Shown here piece by piece: positions 11,812 to 24,301 of a DNA stretch of 64,000 bases. The first letter of the stretch is position 1, and each line of letters opens with the position of its first letter. The notes under the pieces are model-generated. The model saw only the letters and a list, made by a program, of their open reading frames with translations. It made no database searches and was not told the DNA's origin. The position numbers and the translations under genes are program-made. Source of the stretch: Aporrectodea caliginosa. Taxonomy: Eukaryota > Annelida > Clitellata > Crassiclitellata > Lumbricidae. The stretch covers positions 965,334 to 1,029,333 of the forward strand of contig JACEVL010000800.1 in the NCBI GenBank assembly GCA_020284085.1, given 5' to 3'.

Positions 11812-14800
11812 CTGCGCTGCCGTCGCCACCAAACCTCCACTGCCGTCGCCACCACACCTCCACTGCCGTCGCCACCACACCTCCACTGCCGTCGCCACCT
11901 CACCTCCACTGCTATCGCCACCACACCTCCACTGCTATCGCCACACCTCCACTGCCGTCGCCGTCTCACCTCCACTGCCGTCGCCACCACACCTCCACTG
12001 CCGTCGCCACCTCACCTCCACTGCTCTCGCCACCACACCTCCACTGCCGTCGCCACCTAACCTCCACTGCTATCGCCACCACACCTCCACTGCCGTCGCC
12101 ACCACACCTCCACTGCCGTCGCCGTCTCACCTCCACTGCCGTCGCCGTCACACCTCCACTGCCGTCGCCGTCTCACCTCCACTGCCGTCGCCACCACACC
12201 TCCACTGCCGTCGCCACCACACCTCCTCTGCCGTCGCCGTCTCACCTCCACTGCCGTCGCCACCACACCTCCACTGCCGTCGCCACCACACCTCCACTGC
12301 CGTCGCCGTCTCACCTCCACTGCCGTCGCCACCACACCTCCACTGCCGTCGCCACCACACCTCCACTGCCGTCGCCACCACACCTCCACTGCCGTCGCCG
12401 TCTCACCTCCACTGCCGTCGCCACCACACCTCCACTGCTATCGCCACCACACCTCCACTGCCGTCGCCGTCTCACCTCCACTGCTATCGCCACCACACCT
12501 CCACTGCCGTCGCCACCACACCTCCACTGCCGTCGCCGTCTCACCTCCACTGCCGTCGCCACCACACCTCCACTGCCGTCGCCACCACACCTCCACTGCC
12601 GTCGCCGTCTCACCTCCACTGCTATCGCCACCACACCTCCACTGCCGTCGCCACCACACCTCCACTGCCGTCGCCGTCTCACCTCCACTGCCGTCGCCAC
12701 CACACCTCCACTGCCGTCGCCACCACACCTCCACTGCCGTCGCCACCACACCTCCACTGCCGTAGCCACCTCACCTCCACTGCCGTCGCCACCACTCCTC
12801 CACTGCCGTCGCCACCACACCTCCACTGCCGTCTCCGTCTCACCTCCACTGCCGTCGCCACCACACCTCCACTGCCGTCGCCACCACACCTCCACTGCCG
12901 TCTCCGTCTCACCTCCACTGCCGTCGCCACCACACCTCCACTGCCGTCGCCACCACACCTCCACCGCCGTCGCCACCACACCTCCACTGCCGTCGCCACC
13001 ACACCTCCACTGCCGTCGCCGTCTCACCTCCACTGCCGTCGCCACCACACCTCCACTGCTATCGCCACCACACCTCCACTGCCGTCGCCGTCTCACCTCC
13101 ACTGCTATCGCCACCACACCTCCACTGCCGTCGCCACCACACCTCCACTGCCGTCGCCGTCTCACCTCCACTGCCGTCGCCACCACACCTCCCTCCACTG
13201 CCGTCGCCACCACACCTCCACTGCCGTCGCCACCACACCTCCACTGCCGTCGCCACCACACCTCCACTGCCGTCGCCACTACACCTCCACTGCCGTCGCC
13301 GTCTCACCTCCACTGCCGTCGCCACCACACCTCCACTGCCGTCGCCACCACACCTCCACTGCCGTCGCCACCACACCTCTACTGCCGTCGCCACCTCACC
13401 TCCACTGCTATCGCCACCACACCTCCACTGCCGTCGCCACCACACCTCCACTGCCGTCGCCGTCTCACCTCCACTGCCGTCGCCGTCACACCTCCACTGC
13501 CGTCGCCGTCTCACCTCCACTGCCGTCGCCACCACACCTCCACTGCCGTCGCCACCACACCTCCTCTGCCGTCGCCGTCTCACCTCCACTGCCGTCGCCA
13601 CCACACCTCCACTGCCGTCGCCACCACACCTCCACTGCCGTCGCCGTCTCACCTCCACTGCCGTCGCCACCACACCTCCACTGCCGTCGCCACCACACCT
13701 CCACTGCCGTCGCCACCACACCTCCACTGCCGTCGCCGTCTCACCTCCACTGCCGTCGCCACCACACCTCCACTGCTATCGCCACCACACCTCCACTGCC
13801 GTCGCCGTCTCACCTCCACTGCTATCGCCACCACACCTCCACTGCCGTCGCCACCACACCTCCACTGCCGTCGCCGTCTCACCTCCACTGCCGTCGCCAC
13901 CACACCTCCACTGCCGTCGCCACCACACCTCCACTGCCGTCGCCGTCTCACCTCCACTGCTATCGCCACCACACCTCCACTGCCGTCGCCACCACACCTC
14001 CACTGCCGTCGCCGTCTCACCTCCACTGCCGTCGCCGCCACACCTCCACTGCCGTCGCCACCACACCTCCACTGCCGTCGCCACCACACCTCCACTGCCG
14101 TCGCCACCTCACCTCCACTGCTATCGCCACCACTCCTCCACTGCCGTCGCCACCACACCTCCACTGCCGTCTCCGTCTCACCTCCACTGCCGTCGCCACC
14201 ACACCTCCACTGCCGTCGCCACCACACCTCCACTGCCGTCGCCGTCTCACCTCCACTGCCGTCGCCACCACACCTCCACTGCCGTCGCCACCACACCTCC
14301 ACCGCCGTCGCCACCACACCTCCACTGCCGTCGCCACCACACCTCCACTGCCGTCGCCGTCTCACCTCCACTGCCGTCGCCACCACACCTCCACTGCTAT
14401 CGCCACCACACCTCCACTGCCGTCGCCGTCTCACCTCCACTGCTATCGCCACCACACCTCCACTGCCGTCGCCACCACACCTCCACTGCCGTCGCCGTCT
14501 CACCTCCACTGCCGTCGCCACCACACCTCCACTGCCGTCGCCACCACACCTCCACTGCCGTCGCCGTCTCACCTCCACTGCTGCCGTCGCCACCACACCT
14601 CCACTGCCGTCGCCACCACACCTCCACTGCCGTCGCCGTCTCACCTCCACTGCCGTCGCCACCACACCTCCACTGCCGTCGCCACCACACCTCCACTGCC
14701 GTAGCCACCTCACCTCCACTGCTATCGCCACCACTCCTCCACTGCCGTCGCCACCACACCTCCACTGCCGTCGCCGTCTCACCTCCACTGCCGTCGCCAC

Positions 14801-17390
14801 CACACCTCCACTGCCGTCGCCACCACACCTCCACTGCCGTCGCCGTCTCACCTCCACTGCCGTCGCCACCACACCTCCACTGCCGTCGCCACCACACCTC
14901 CACCGCCGTCGCCACCACACCTCCACTGCCGTCGTCGTCTCACCTCCACTGCCGTCGCCACCACACCTCCACTGCCGTCGCCACCACACCTCCACTGCCG
15001 TCTCCGTCTCACCTCCACTGCCGTCGCCACCACACCTCCACTGCCGTCGCCACCACACCTCCACTGCCGTCGCCGTCTCACCTCCACTGCCGTCGCCACC
15101 ACACCTCCACTGCCGTCGCCACCACACCTCCACTGCCGTCGCCACTACACCTCCACTGCCGTCGCCGTCTCACCTCCACTGCCGTCGCCACCACACCTCC
15201 ACTGCCGTCGCCACCACACCTCCACTGCCGTCGCCACCACACCTCCACTGCCGTCGCCGTCTCACCTCCACTGCTATCGCCACCACACCTCCACTGCCGT
15301 CGCCACCACACCTCCACTGCCGTCGCCGTCTCACCTCCACTGCCGTCGCCACCACACCTCCACTGCCGTCGCCACCTCACCTCCACTGCTATCGCCACCA
15401 CACCTCCACTGCCGTCGCCACCACACCTCCACTGCCGTCGCCACCACACCTCCACTGCCGTCTCCGTCTCACCTCCACTGCCGTCGCCACCACACCTCCA
15501 CTGCCGTCGCCACCACACCTCCACTGCCGTCTCCGTCTCACCTCCACTGCCGTCGCCACCACACCTCCACTGCCGTCGCCACCACACCTCCACTGCCGTC
15601 GCCGTCTCACCTCCACTGCCGTCGCCACCACACCTCCACTGCCGTCGCCACCACACCTCCACTGCCGTCGCCACTACACCTCCACTGCCGTCGCCGTCTC
15701 ACCTCCACTGCCGTCGCCACCACACCTCCACTGCCGTCGCCACCTCACCTCCACTGCTATCGCCACCACACCTCCACTGCCGTCGCCACCTCACCTCCAC
15801 TGCTATCGCCACCTCACCTCCACTGCTATCGCCACCACACCTCCACTGCTATCGCCACACCTCCACTGCCGTCGCCGTCTCACCTCCACTGCCGTCGCCA
15901 CCACACCTCCACTGCCGTCGCCCCCTCACCTCCACTGCTATCGCCACCACACCTCCACTGCCGTCGCCACCTCACCTCCACTGCTATCGCCACCACACCT
16001 CCACTGCCGTCGCCACCACACCTCCACTGCCGTCGCCACCTCACCTCCACTGCTATCGCCACCACACCTCCACTGCCGTCGCCACCACACCTCCACTGCC
16101 GTCGCCACCACACCTCCACTGCCGTCTCCGTCTCACCTCCACTGCTATCGCCACCACACCTCCACTGCCGTCGCCACCTCACCTCCACTGCTATCGCCAC
16201 CACACCTCCACTGCCGTCGCCACCACACCTCCACTGCCGTCGCCACCTCACCTCCACTGCTATCGCCACCTCACCTCCACTGCTATCGCCACCACACCTC
16301 CACTGCTATCGCCACACCTCCACTGCCGTCGCCGTCTCACCTCCACTGCCGTCGCCACCACACCTCCACTGCCGTCGCCCCTCACCTCCACTGCTATCGC
16401 CACCACACCTCCACTGCCGTCGCCACCTCACCTCCACTGCTATCGCCACCACACCTCCACTGCCGTCGCCACCACACCTCCACTGCCGTCGCCACCTCAC
16501 CTCCACTGCTATCGCCACCACACCTCCACTGCCGTCGCCACCACACCTCCACTGCCGTCGCCACCACACCTCCACTGCCGTCTCCGTCTCACCTCCACTG
16601 CTATCGCCACCACACCTCCACTGCCGTCGCCACCTCACCTCCACTGCTATCGCCACCACACCTCCACTGCCGTCGCCACCACACCTCCACTGCCGTCGCC
16701 ACCACACCGCCACTGCCGTCTCACCTCCACTGCCGTCGCCACCACACCTCCACTGCCGTCGCCACCTCACCTCCACTGCTATCGCCACCACACCTCCACT
16801 GCCGTCGCCACCACACCTCCACTGCCGTCTCCGTCTCACCTCCACTGCTATCGCCACCACACCTCCACTGCCGTCGCCACCTCACCTCCACTGCTATCGC
16901 CACCACACCTCCACTGCCGTCGCCACCACACCTCCACTGCCGTCGCCACCTCACCTCCACTGCTATCGCCACCTCACCTCCACTGCTATCGCCACCACAC
17001 CTCCACTGCCGTCGCCACCACACCTCCACTGCCGTCGCCACCACACCTCCACTGCCGTCGCCGTCTCACCTCCACTGCCGTCGCCACCACACCTCCACTG
17101 CCGTCGCCACCTCACCTCCACTGCTATCGCCACCACACCTCCACTGCTATCGCCACCACACCTCCACTGCCGTCGCCACCTCACCTCCACTGCTATCGCC
17201 ACCACACCTCCACTGCTATCGCCACCACACCTCCACTGCTATCGCCAACACACCTCCACTGCCGTCGCCACCTCACCTGCACTGCCGTCGCCACCACACC
17301 TCCACTGCCTTTAGCTGTCTCACCTCCACTGCCGTCGCCGTCTCACCTCCACTGCCGTCGCCACCACACCTCCACTGCAGTCTCAGACTC
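11812..17390. repeat. 23-bp minisatellite, about 240 copies, 5.6 kb
   Basis: The unit is CCTCCACTGCCGTCGCC plus a six-base tail that is most often ACCACA, GTCTCA or ACCTCA. A common core variant has CTATCGCC instead of CCGTCGCC. Because 23 is not divisible by 3, each frame repeats every 69 bp (23 residues). Neither consensus strand contains a stop, so ORFs up to 498 codons appear on the minus strand without being genes. The plus strand is C-rich, so each unit puts about five GG doublets on the minus strand. Longer-range copies exist at offsets of 1338 bp and 601 bp. It lies between PIP4K2 and ODAD2. Confidence 0.97.
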
Positions 17391-18213
17391 CCAGTCTGCA
17401 AGTTCAGAAGGACCCTAAAAATGTTCGCACATAGGACCCCATTTGCTGTAAAGGCATCTCTGTTAACCTCACCACAGCTGGTTAGTGTGACCTAGAGGTA
17501 CTACAGTTGCATTAAACAATTAGGGGGATTTATATCAATAGGTCCTGTTTAAAAAGTACACTGAACTGTACAGGTCATACATGTCCTAATCTAGCAATTC
17601 GCCTCCTAATACTGAATGCAATTTTACAATTTTTTCCTCCTTTTGTAGAAAACTGAACAGCACTTAGCCACGGCTTATGACGAAATCTAATCTAAATATA
17701 CATTTATAAAGAGCCAATCTATTCAAATTACTCCCACTTATGTATGTGACTATTTGAAAAGTCACTCGTATTTTTCAGATTTGAAAATTTCAATCAGAAA
17801 TGTACTCTTGTAAATGATTCCGACCGAGAAATGATTTCATTGTAGATGCCAAATCATCTTCAGTACATGCAAATACAAATCGGAATTCACTAGAAAACAG
17901 ACAAACTGCAGAAATAAGACGAGAGTCTAATACAATGACTGACTTTATTGACGAGCCAGACTGTTCTACATCAGGACGTTGGCAATAATGCAAAATATAC
18001 ACACCGTTAAATGCTATACAACATAATTGACACAAATAATACAAGAACAACACATAACGACCGCATTCTCATCTGACTCAAGTCCTGTGCCAGATCTTCG
18101 TAACTGTCACTGCACGTAAAAGCGCTCAGCTACACAAGTTCAGCAAATGATGGTTCAGTTCAACCAAATGAACACTAGGCTGCTCCTCAGACACAGAGTC
18201 ATTAGTTGCATAA
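17391..18213. other. Intergenic, no gene recognised
   Basis: Unique AT-rich sequence after the minisatellite. Short ORFs on both strands show no family resemblance. It could include distal 3' sequence of PIP4K2, but nothing in the sequence proves this. Confidence 0.5.
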
Positions 18214-18558
18214 GGGGTCGTCCATTAATTATGTCAACAAAGTTTAGGCCCTTTTTGACCCCCCTTGTCAACAACTGTCAAACATTGACGGACCCCAAAA
18301 ATTATGTCAACAATCCCAGAACCAACCCCCCCACCCAGCAGCATAGCCAGACTGAATTTTTTCTCAATGACCTTTTTTAGAGATTTGAACTCCGATGACC
18401 TTTTTAGATGACCTTTTTTAGTCTTTCGCTACCTTTTTGGGATTCATTGGGGAAAAAATTTGTTGACGTCAACTTGAACCAAACCCCCTCCCCTGTCAAC
18501 AACTGTCAAACTTTTCCAAACCCCTCCCCTATTTGTTGACATAATTAATGGACGACCC
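18214..18558. mobile_element. PIF/Harbinger-type MITE, second family (345 bp)
   Basis: Ends GGGGTCGTCCATTAATTATG and, at the right read on the minus strand, GGGTCGTCCATTAATTATG, flanked by TAA at 18211-18213 and 18559-18561. The tips resemble those of the 5134-5590 family (GGGGYCGTCCAT). The right tip has one G fewer. No transposase is present. Confidence 0.82.
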
Positions 18559-18561
18559 TAA

Positions 18562-21500
18562 TCGATTATAATGTACACGTAAATATAAATTGCTGACAAT
18601 TTTCAGCTCCACGCAAAAGCCCCAAAATGAGAGACTAGCTTATTCGCTGGTGCTATGTCAAATCAAGTTTGGGAAGGTCGCTTGGTCAGTTTTGGTGCCA
18701 GCTCAGGATCTGGTCTTAAGCCACAGATGTATGCCGCTTAAATTTAATGGACTGGCAGTTTGCCCAACTATGCTTCATCATTTTTTTATGCCACAGACCT
18801 ATCTATCTCATGCACAACTTTAAACCTGGGTGCCACCCTTGCTCTGTATATCTTAAAACCTAAGGTGCTTGCTCAAACAGACAGATTAATCAGGCTTTTA
18901 ATACACGTATATCAAGTGCTACCCTGCCAGCCAGCGTAATTCGTTCCTTTGACTAGGGCACGAAAACAATTTCACAATGTGAATTGTGATATAATCAAGC
19001 ATTTATATAGCGCCAACTGAAAACTGCTGCTTAATTGCAAGACATTTCTGAATGCCTTCCAAAGAATAATGTAATTTAATTCTCAATTACTGCTGAAAAA
19101 CAATATAATATACATATTTGTTTGGAAAGTACTGGCAATTATTTAATAAACAAAGTAAGAAAAACTCTATAATGACAATGCTGACATTAAGCAACACTAG
19201 ACGAAATACAGGATGTGCAACAAAAACCTTGACATAGCAGCTCATAGTAAAATTGACCACTGACAAAGAGTACATGTATTCACAAATTTATCAACCACGT
19301 TCAAGGACCCGAATCTCATAAGGAAGTTTTACAAATGTGACCCGACTGCTCTTCTGAAGCCTTCACTCTCATAAGAAGTCAATCTACCAGAACAGACTCT
19401 CCAACAAGAAACTTGACTGGAGAATAGTCAGCATCAACAACATCCAAACAATCTTTTACCTTAGTTCTGAGTAACTTTTTTCTGAAAGGGTCTTGCAAAA
19501 AAAAAACAGCATCCAGCTATAATGCACAGTAGAAACTGTGAACTGACAGACTCAGTGACACAAATGCCTAAATGGTAAGAAACTCCATAATATAAACAGA
19601 CATCATAACAAAAATCATCTCTGAACAATAAAATAATGAATCCACTACTAATATTGATAAATCCAAAATAATTATTATAATCAATTATTTATTACTGAAA
19701 AAATTTGAGATACATTCATTCCCTAATTGGTGACCTAATGTTTTCAGCCCAATCACAAGTGTGATTTAGCCATGTATTCCAAGCACAGGTGGAAAAGATT
19801 CCCTTAAATATCACTCTGCCTGGACAGGGACTTCAATCTGTAACCCTAGATTTGCAGTCTACTGTCTGAATCATTAGCTCTGTGCAAAATACCGACAAAA
19901 TGAATGTTCACAGTTTTTCAGAGGCAGGGCAAGAGGTAGGAGACTTGCATTAATGCACACTAACATGCAGAGTCTGACCCCCAAAACGAAGTAAATCCTT
20001 CGGTCTGATCGATGGGTTAACACCAAAACAGGAACTAGTAAGAAAACGAGCTTTCAATCTCTGAGAACATTCTACATTTATCTTCTTACCTATAAACGCT
20101 TCAAAGTTTCACATGATTCTTACACGTACAAAAGAGACAGCAATAGCAATAAAGTTCTTAGCCAAATTCCATAAAGCAACGCTTGCACAAGTCATCTATA
20201 TAATATGCATATCGATTTTAAATACACAAATATACATACCTATACATGAAATGCTGACATCTTCAGCATAGATTACATGCCATATAATTCAAGTATACAT
20301 AAAATGGATGTATAACAGGTGTTGACAAATGCATGGTTGAAAAGAATCCATTGCCTCCCACTACAAACAGAAGCAGGTGTGGGCCGCCCGAATTTGCTCC
20401 CAGTCAAGAGATTTAATTGGATCGAACGAAAACCCTAGGTTTACCCAAAAATAGCAACTAAAACAGAGTACTGTGTATATATGAAAACTCAGAAATTGGT
20501 CAAACTAAAGCTTCATACAATATTATGGTAGTGCTAAATGAAACACAAAAAGATACATTGTTTACAACAGCTATACTTATATTCAACAATAAACTGAGGT
20601 CTTAGTACATCAGTAGATAAGGTATTAAACACAGATTATATGTAGATGTAAAATTCTTACAAAAGCATTCATCAGTATGAATTTACTAATATCATAAGAG
20701 TATAGAAACATGTACAAACATAAATGACAGGCTGACTCCAGTTGTTAGACAGCTGTACAAGATTTCAGCAAATGTAAGACAATGACAAGTGTTCGTCCAT
20801 CACTGGCTGAAACTTATGCAAGAAAACAGTTACATCTCAACAAAGAAGGCATTCTTCAAGAGTCAATCGAAGTTCATCGACTAATTTCAACTGAGCTCTG
20901 AACTGTATGAGATTTCAACAAAGGCCAAAGCTGTGCTTAAATTTACTTTAACTCAATTATTCGTTCACACCACAATGCACTAATGATCAGCTTAAAACAA
21001 CAACTCATTGATGACAAGATTTGGTTTCTGGGCGAATCCAAATGGTTCTTTTACTGTCAGAGAAGTTGCTTCTCATCTACAACGAATAAAGTTGTGGGAC
21101 AATTCACGATTTTGCTTTACTGCCCTAGAAAGATGTTTGTGCAACACATGTATCAATCAAATACTTTACTTACATAAAGCAAAAACTTCATGTAACCACT
21201 TAATCTGTCGAGTTTGATTTCTGTCTGCACAAACGCTTAACACCCTAAAAAACTTTAAGCCAAGAATTATAAATACCATTAGAAAAATAACAAACTCTTC
21301 CCAGCCTTACAGACTGATCTATTTAACTGTAATTGTGCCTCATACACAGTTTCTGACTGAAACGATAATTAAACAGGCATATAAATATTGTGGCACATAC
21401 TCTGAAGCAAAAATGGTAACTGTTGTCACACTATTTTAACTGTCATATTTTCTTAGAAGTAGTGATCTCCTTACGTAATATTAGACATCATCAAATGGCA

Positions 21501-24301
21501 TCACATTCTGATGGTTACACATATAATAAAGCCAACACTTCTTGCAATATACTGGTAGATCTAATTTCATAGACACATAATTTTATTTTATAATTATTAA
21601 AATCAGCATAAAATAAGTAAACCATAGAGAATGCCTCAAGCCACATAAATTGTTTGCTGCATAAGCTACAACACTTGAAAATTTAGGTATTAAACTTTGC
21701 TGCTTCCATAGGAGTGAATTTAACGCGATGTGTCCACGAAACAGTTTTAAATCAAAATTTCATGGATTAATAAATTAGACAAAATTGGTATGCTAGAATA
21801 TCATAGTAAATCATGAGCGGACACTTTCTGTCACGCAATAAACTCTGAACAAGTCACTGGACCTGTTCAATAGTTTCATCTACACATGAAAATGCAGTTC
21901 AACAAATGAAATTGGACAAAGAAAATATAATAAATAAAAAATTCCTTGTCACCATGTAAACTACACACAAGTACACCGTTTTAGTTTGTAACAATGAATG
22001 AATATTACTAACACCACAGTTCAATAATCCTTAACAGCTCACACACAAACCATGATGAAAAAGTTCATACTTCATGGTTACAGTGTAATCATGATTCATA
22101 TGACGGCAAGCATTAATTAAATGATAATGTAGCAGAGTTTCTGCACATCACCTGTGTGAGATATTTACTCAACATTCCCAGCACAAAAGCAAACTGTTTC
22201 TAAGATGAGGAAGAAGAATTTCCTAATCAAGAGGCAGAGATCAAGGAAGGGGAAGATAACAAAGAGAAATGTTTAGCCATAACCAAAACACCCAATGCTA
22301 AATGGTAAGATTGTGAGCACAATGGCCCACCTAGATCCAAAACAATGATGACCTTAAGCCAACAACCGATGTTAGATCATTTACAATAGATCCGGCATGT
22401 GATATAAATAGATGCCTACCACACCCTTGGCAGACACCTACTGTAACAACAGACTTCAAAGGAAGTGCTAAAGTACAGCATTATTGTCTGAAGGAATTGT
22501 CAGCTAGAGAGCAAAGTGCATCCTATAACTGGACAGCCTTCCTAGACTAACCAGTAAAACAATTTTCAAATTGATGCACTGGGATTCCCGTTCAAGGACG
22601 ATGACTTAATGCATGTAGGCAGTTCAAAGAAAAGATTAACCTCACTTTATCTGGGTGTGACAATTGATTCAGTAATTTTGAAGAGAAATTTAAATAGCCA
22701 GAGGAAGGAAGGTGTAAATAACTCAAATAGATTTGTACAAATAAATCAAAAGTCACAACATTACAGAAATATGGGGTTCTTGACTGGATATATATTAGAG
22801 CAGTAGTCAAACAATGCATTTCTTTAGATATCGAAAGAGCATCTTTAAAAACCCTATCAACAGAAAGAAAATATTGGTGACATTTTTCTTGTCATTGAAA
22901 CAAAATTCTATCACAAACCACATAAAAAACTGTGCTTCCCACTTTGGTAACTGCCTCTGAGAGGGTCTGTAAAAGTTGCTATAATGATGAATCAGCTGAT
23001 TCAATACAACTAGGGTTGCCTTTGATTACCACTCGGTTATCATGAAAACTCAAAAGAAGACACAAGCACAGCCGCAACAACTACAAGCTTCAAAGAATTT
23101 ATCACGTCTTTAACCCTTTAACGACGAGCGTGTACTAAAATGTATGGGAAACCATAGGTAGCTCATCGCTAAAGGGTTAAAGAATTTGAGCTCTGACCAT
23201 AACAGAGAAGAAAAAAACCGGACTTATTGAAATTATCTTGGCAAGTAAAGTTAATCACAGAAACTGCCACAAGGGTCTTTCTCTCGATTACAATAACCCA
23301 GTCAACTCTTCTTTCACATAAGTAACAACTCAGTCACTACAACCACCAAAAGATTTAAAATTTAAGTCAACTTAAGCTATCTCAATGTGCAGAAACTAAA
23401 GTTATGCCATACAGACAAGAAACTGGCTATAAAAAACCTAGACAAAGTTTAACCTAAAGCCATTGTCAGAATACTGTCAACCTGGCCATCTGCATTCTTT
23501 TGCCTATCAGTGCCACAATCATAGCTTAAAATGCATCAGCAATCCTTTCAAATTTTTAACTCTATTTCAATGAGCATCATAAACTGCTATCAACCAAAAA
23601 TTCATCCGTTTCATAAGATTCATGGACAATGTCACACTCAACAGCAAAAATTAATGAACATTAAATTTCTGAGCTTCGCAATATAACAGACCTGGCAGAG
23701 ACTTGCACAGCCATAAACAATCTGACCTACAAACACGTACAACCAAACCTGGCATATCAGAACACAAACACACACAATTACATTTTCACACATGCACTTA
23801 AATATTTGAAGATAACAGTTTGTGACGCTATGCAGTTTGTTAAATGTAACATGTTCGACATAAGCATCAGTTACTGTGAGACGGTAAGTAGTACCACATT
23901 TAGCCGGAAAACACACAGATGTAAAATCCTAAACAGCACAGTTCCTTCTCCTTCTCAAATTTAAGTGGCAGGATATTTTGACAATTCTTCCTGATGCACA
24001 CGGCATTGAGTAAGTAAAAATATCAGCAAAAATTTGCTCTCCGAGACAAAATTGTCCAAAAAGAAATTAACACCACTGGTCAAGAAGTAATTCTGGCAGG
24101 ATAAAGATTACAGTCATGAGATATATCCAGTTTACAACATCAGCCACATAAAAACTTTGTCTTCACTCAGAGCAAATGCAAAATGGGAACATTCTGGGTG
24201 GTTGCCAAATCAACGGGAACATCCGAGACGCCTCTGCAGAAGAATGCGCTTTAGCACATCAACTTAAAGTTGACCGATGATGACACGTTGTAGATCTTGC
24301 T
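18562..24301. other. Long AT-rich stretch downstream of PIP4K2, no gene recognised
   Basis: About 5.7 kb without a recognisable coding exon on either strand. It holds a degraded GCGCTATATAAA-type repeat end near 18985-19030, a possible tRNA-like SINE remnant at 19740-19880, and a 63-bp piggyBac-type MITE at 23114-23176. Part of it may be 3' untranslated sequence of PIP4K2. Confidence 0.5.
23114..23176. mobile_element. 63-bp piggyBac-type micro-MITE, copy 1
   Basis: Imperfect palindrome: left end CCCTTTAACGACGAGC, right end GCTCATCGCTAAAGGG, flanked on each side by TTAA (23110-23113 and 23177-23180). TTAA duplication and a CCCTTT tip are characteristic of piggyBac elements. A diverged copy of identical length lies at 36563-36625. 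Confidence 0.8.

Noticed and set aside
12311..15145. Minus-strand ORFs of 322 and 498 codons with WWRRQW/GGDGSGG repeats
   Set aside because: They are translations of the 23-bp minisatellite, which has no stops in any frame; other frames give the same repeat, and there is no flanking gene structure.
17790..18053. 87-codon minus-strand ORF with hydrophobic start
   Set aside because: Low complexity, no domain signal, and short enough to arise by chance in AT-rich DNA.
23638..23916. Cys-rich 92-codon minus-strand ORF
   Set aside because: Codon pattern follows CA/TG-rich sequence, cysteine spacing matches no module, and there is no splice context.
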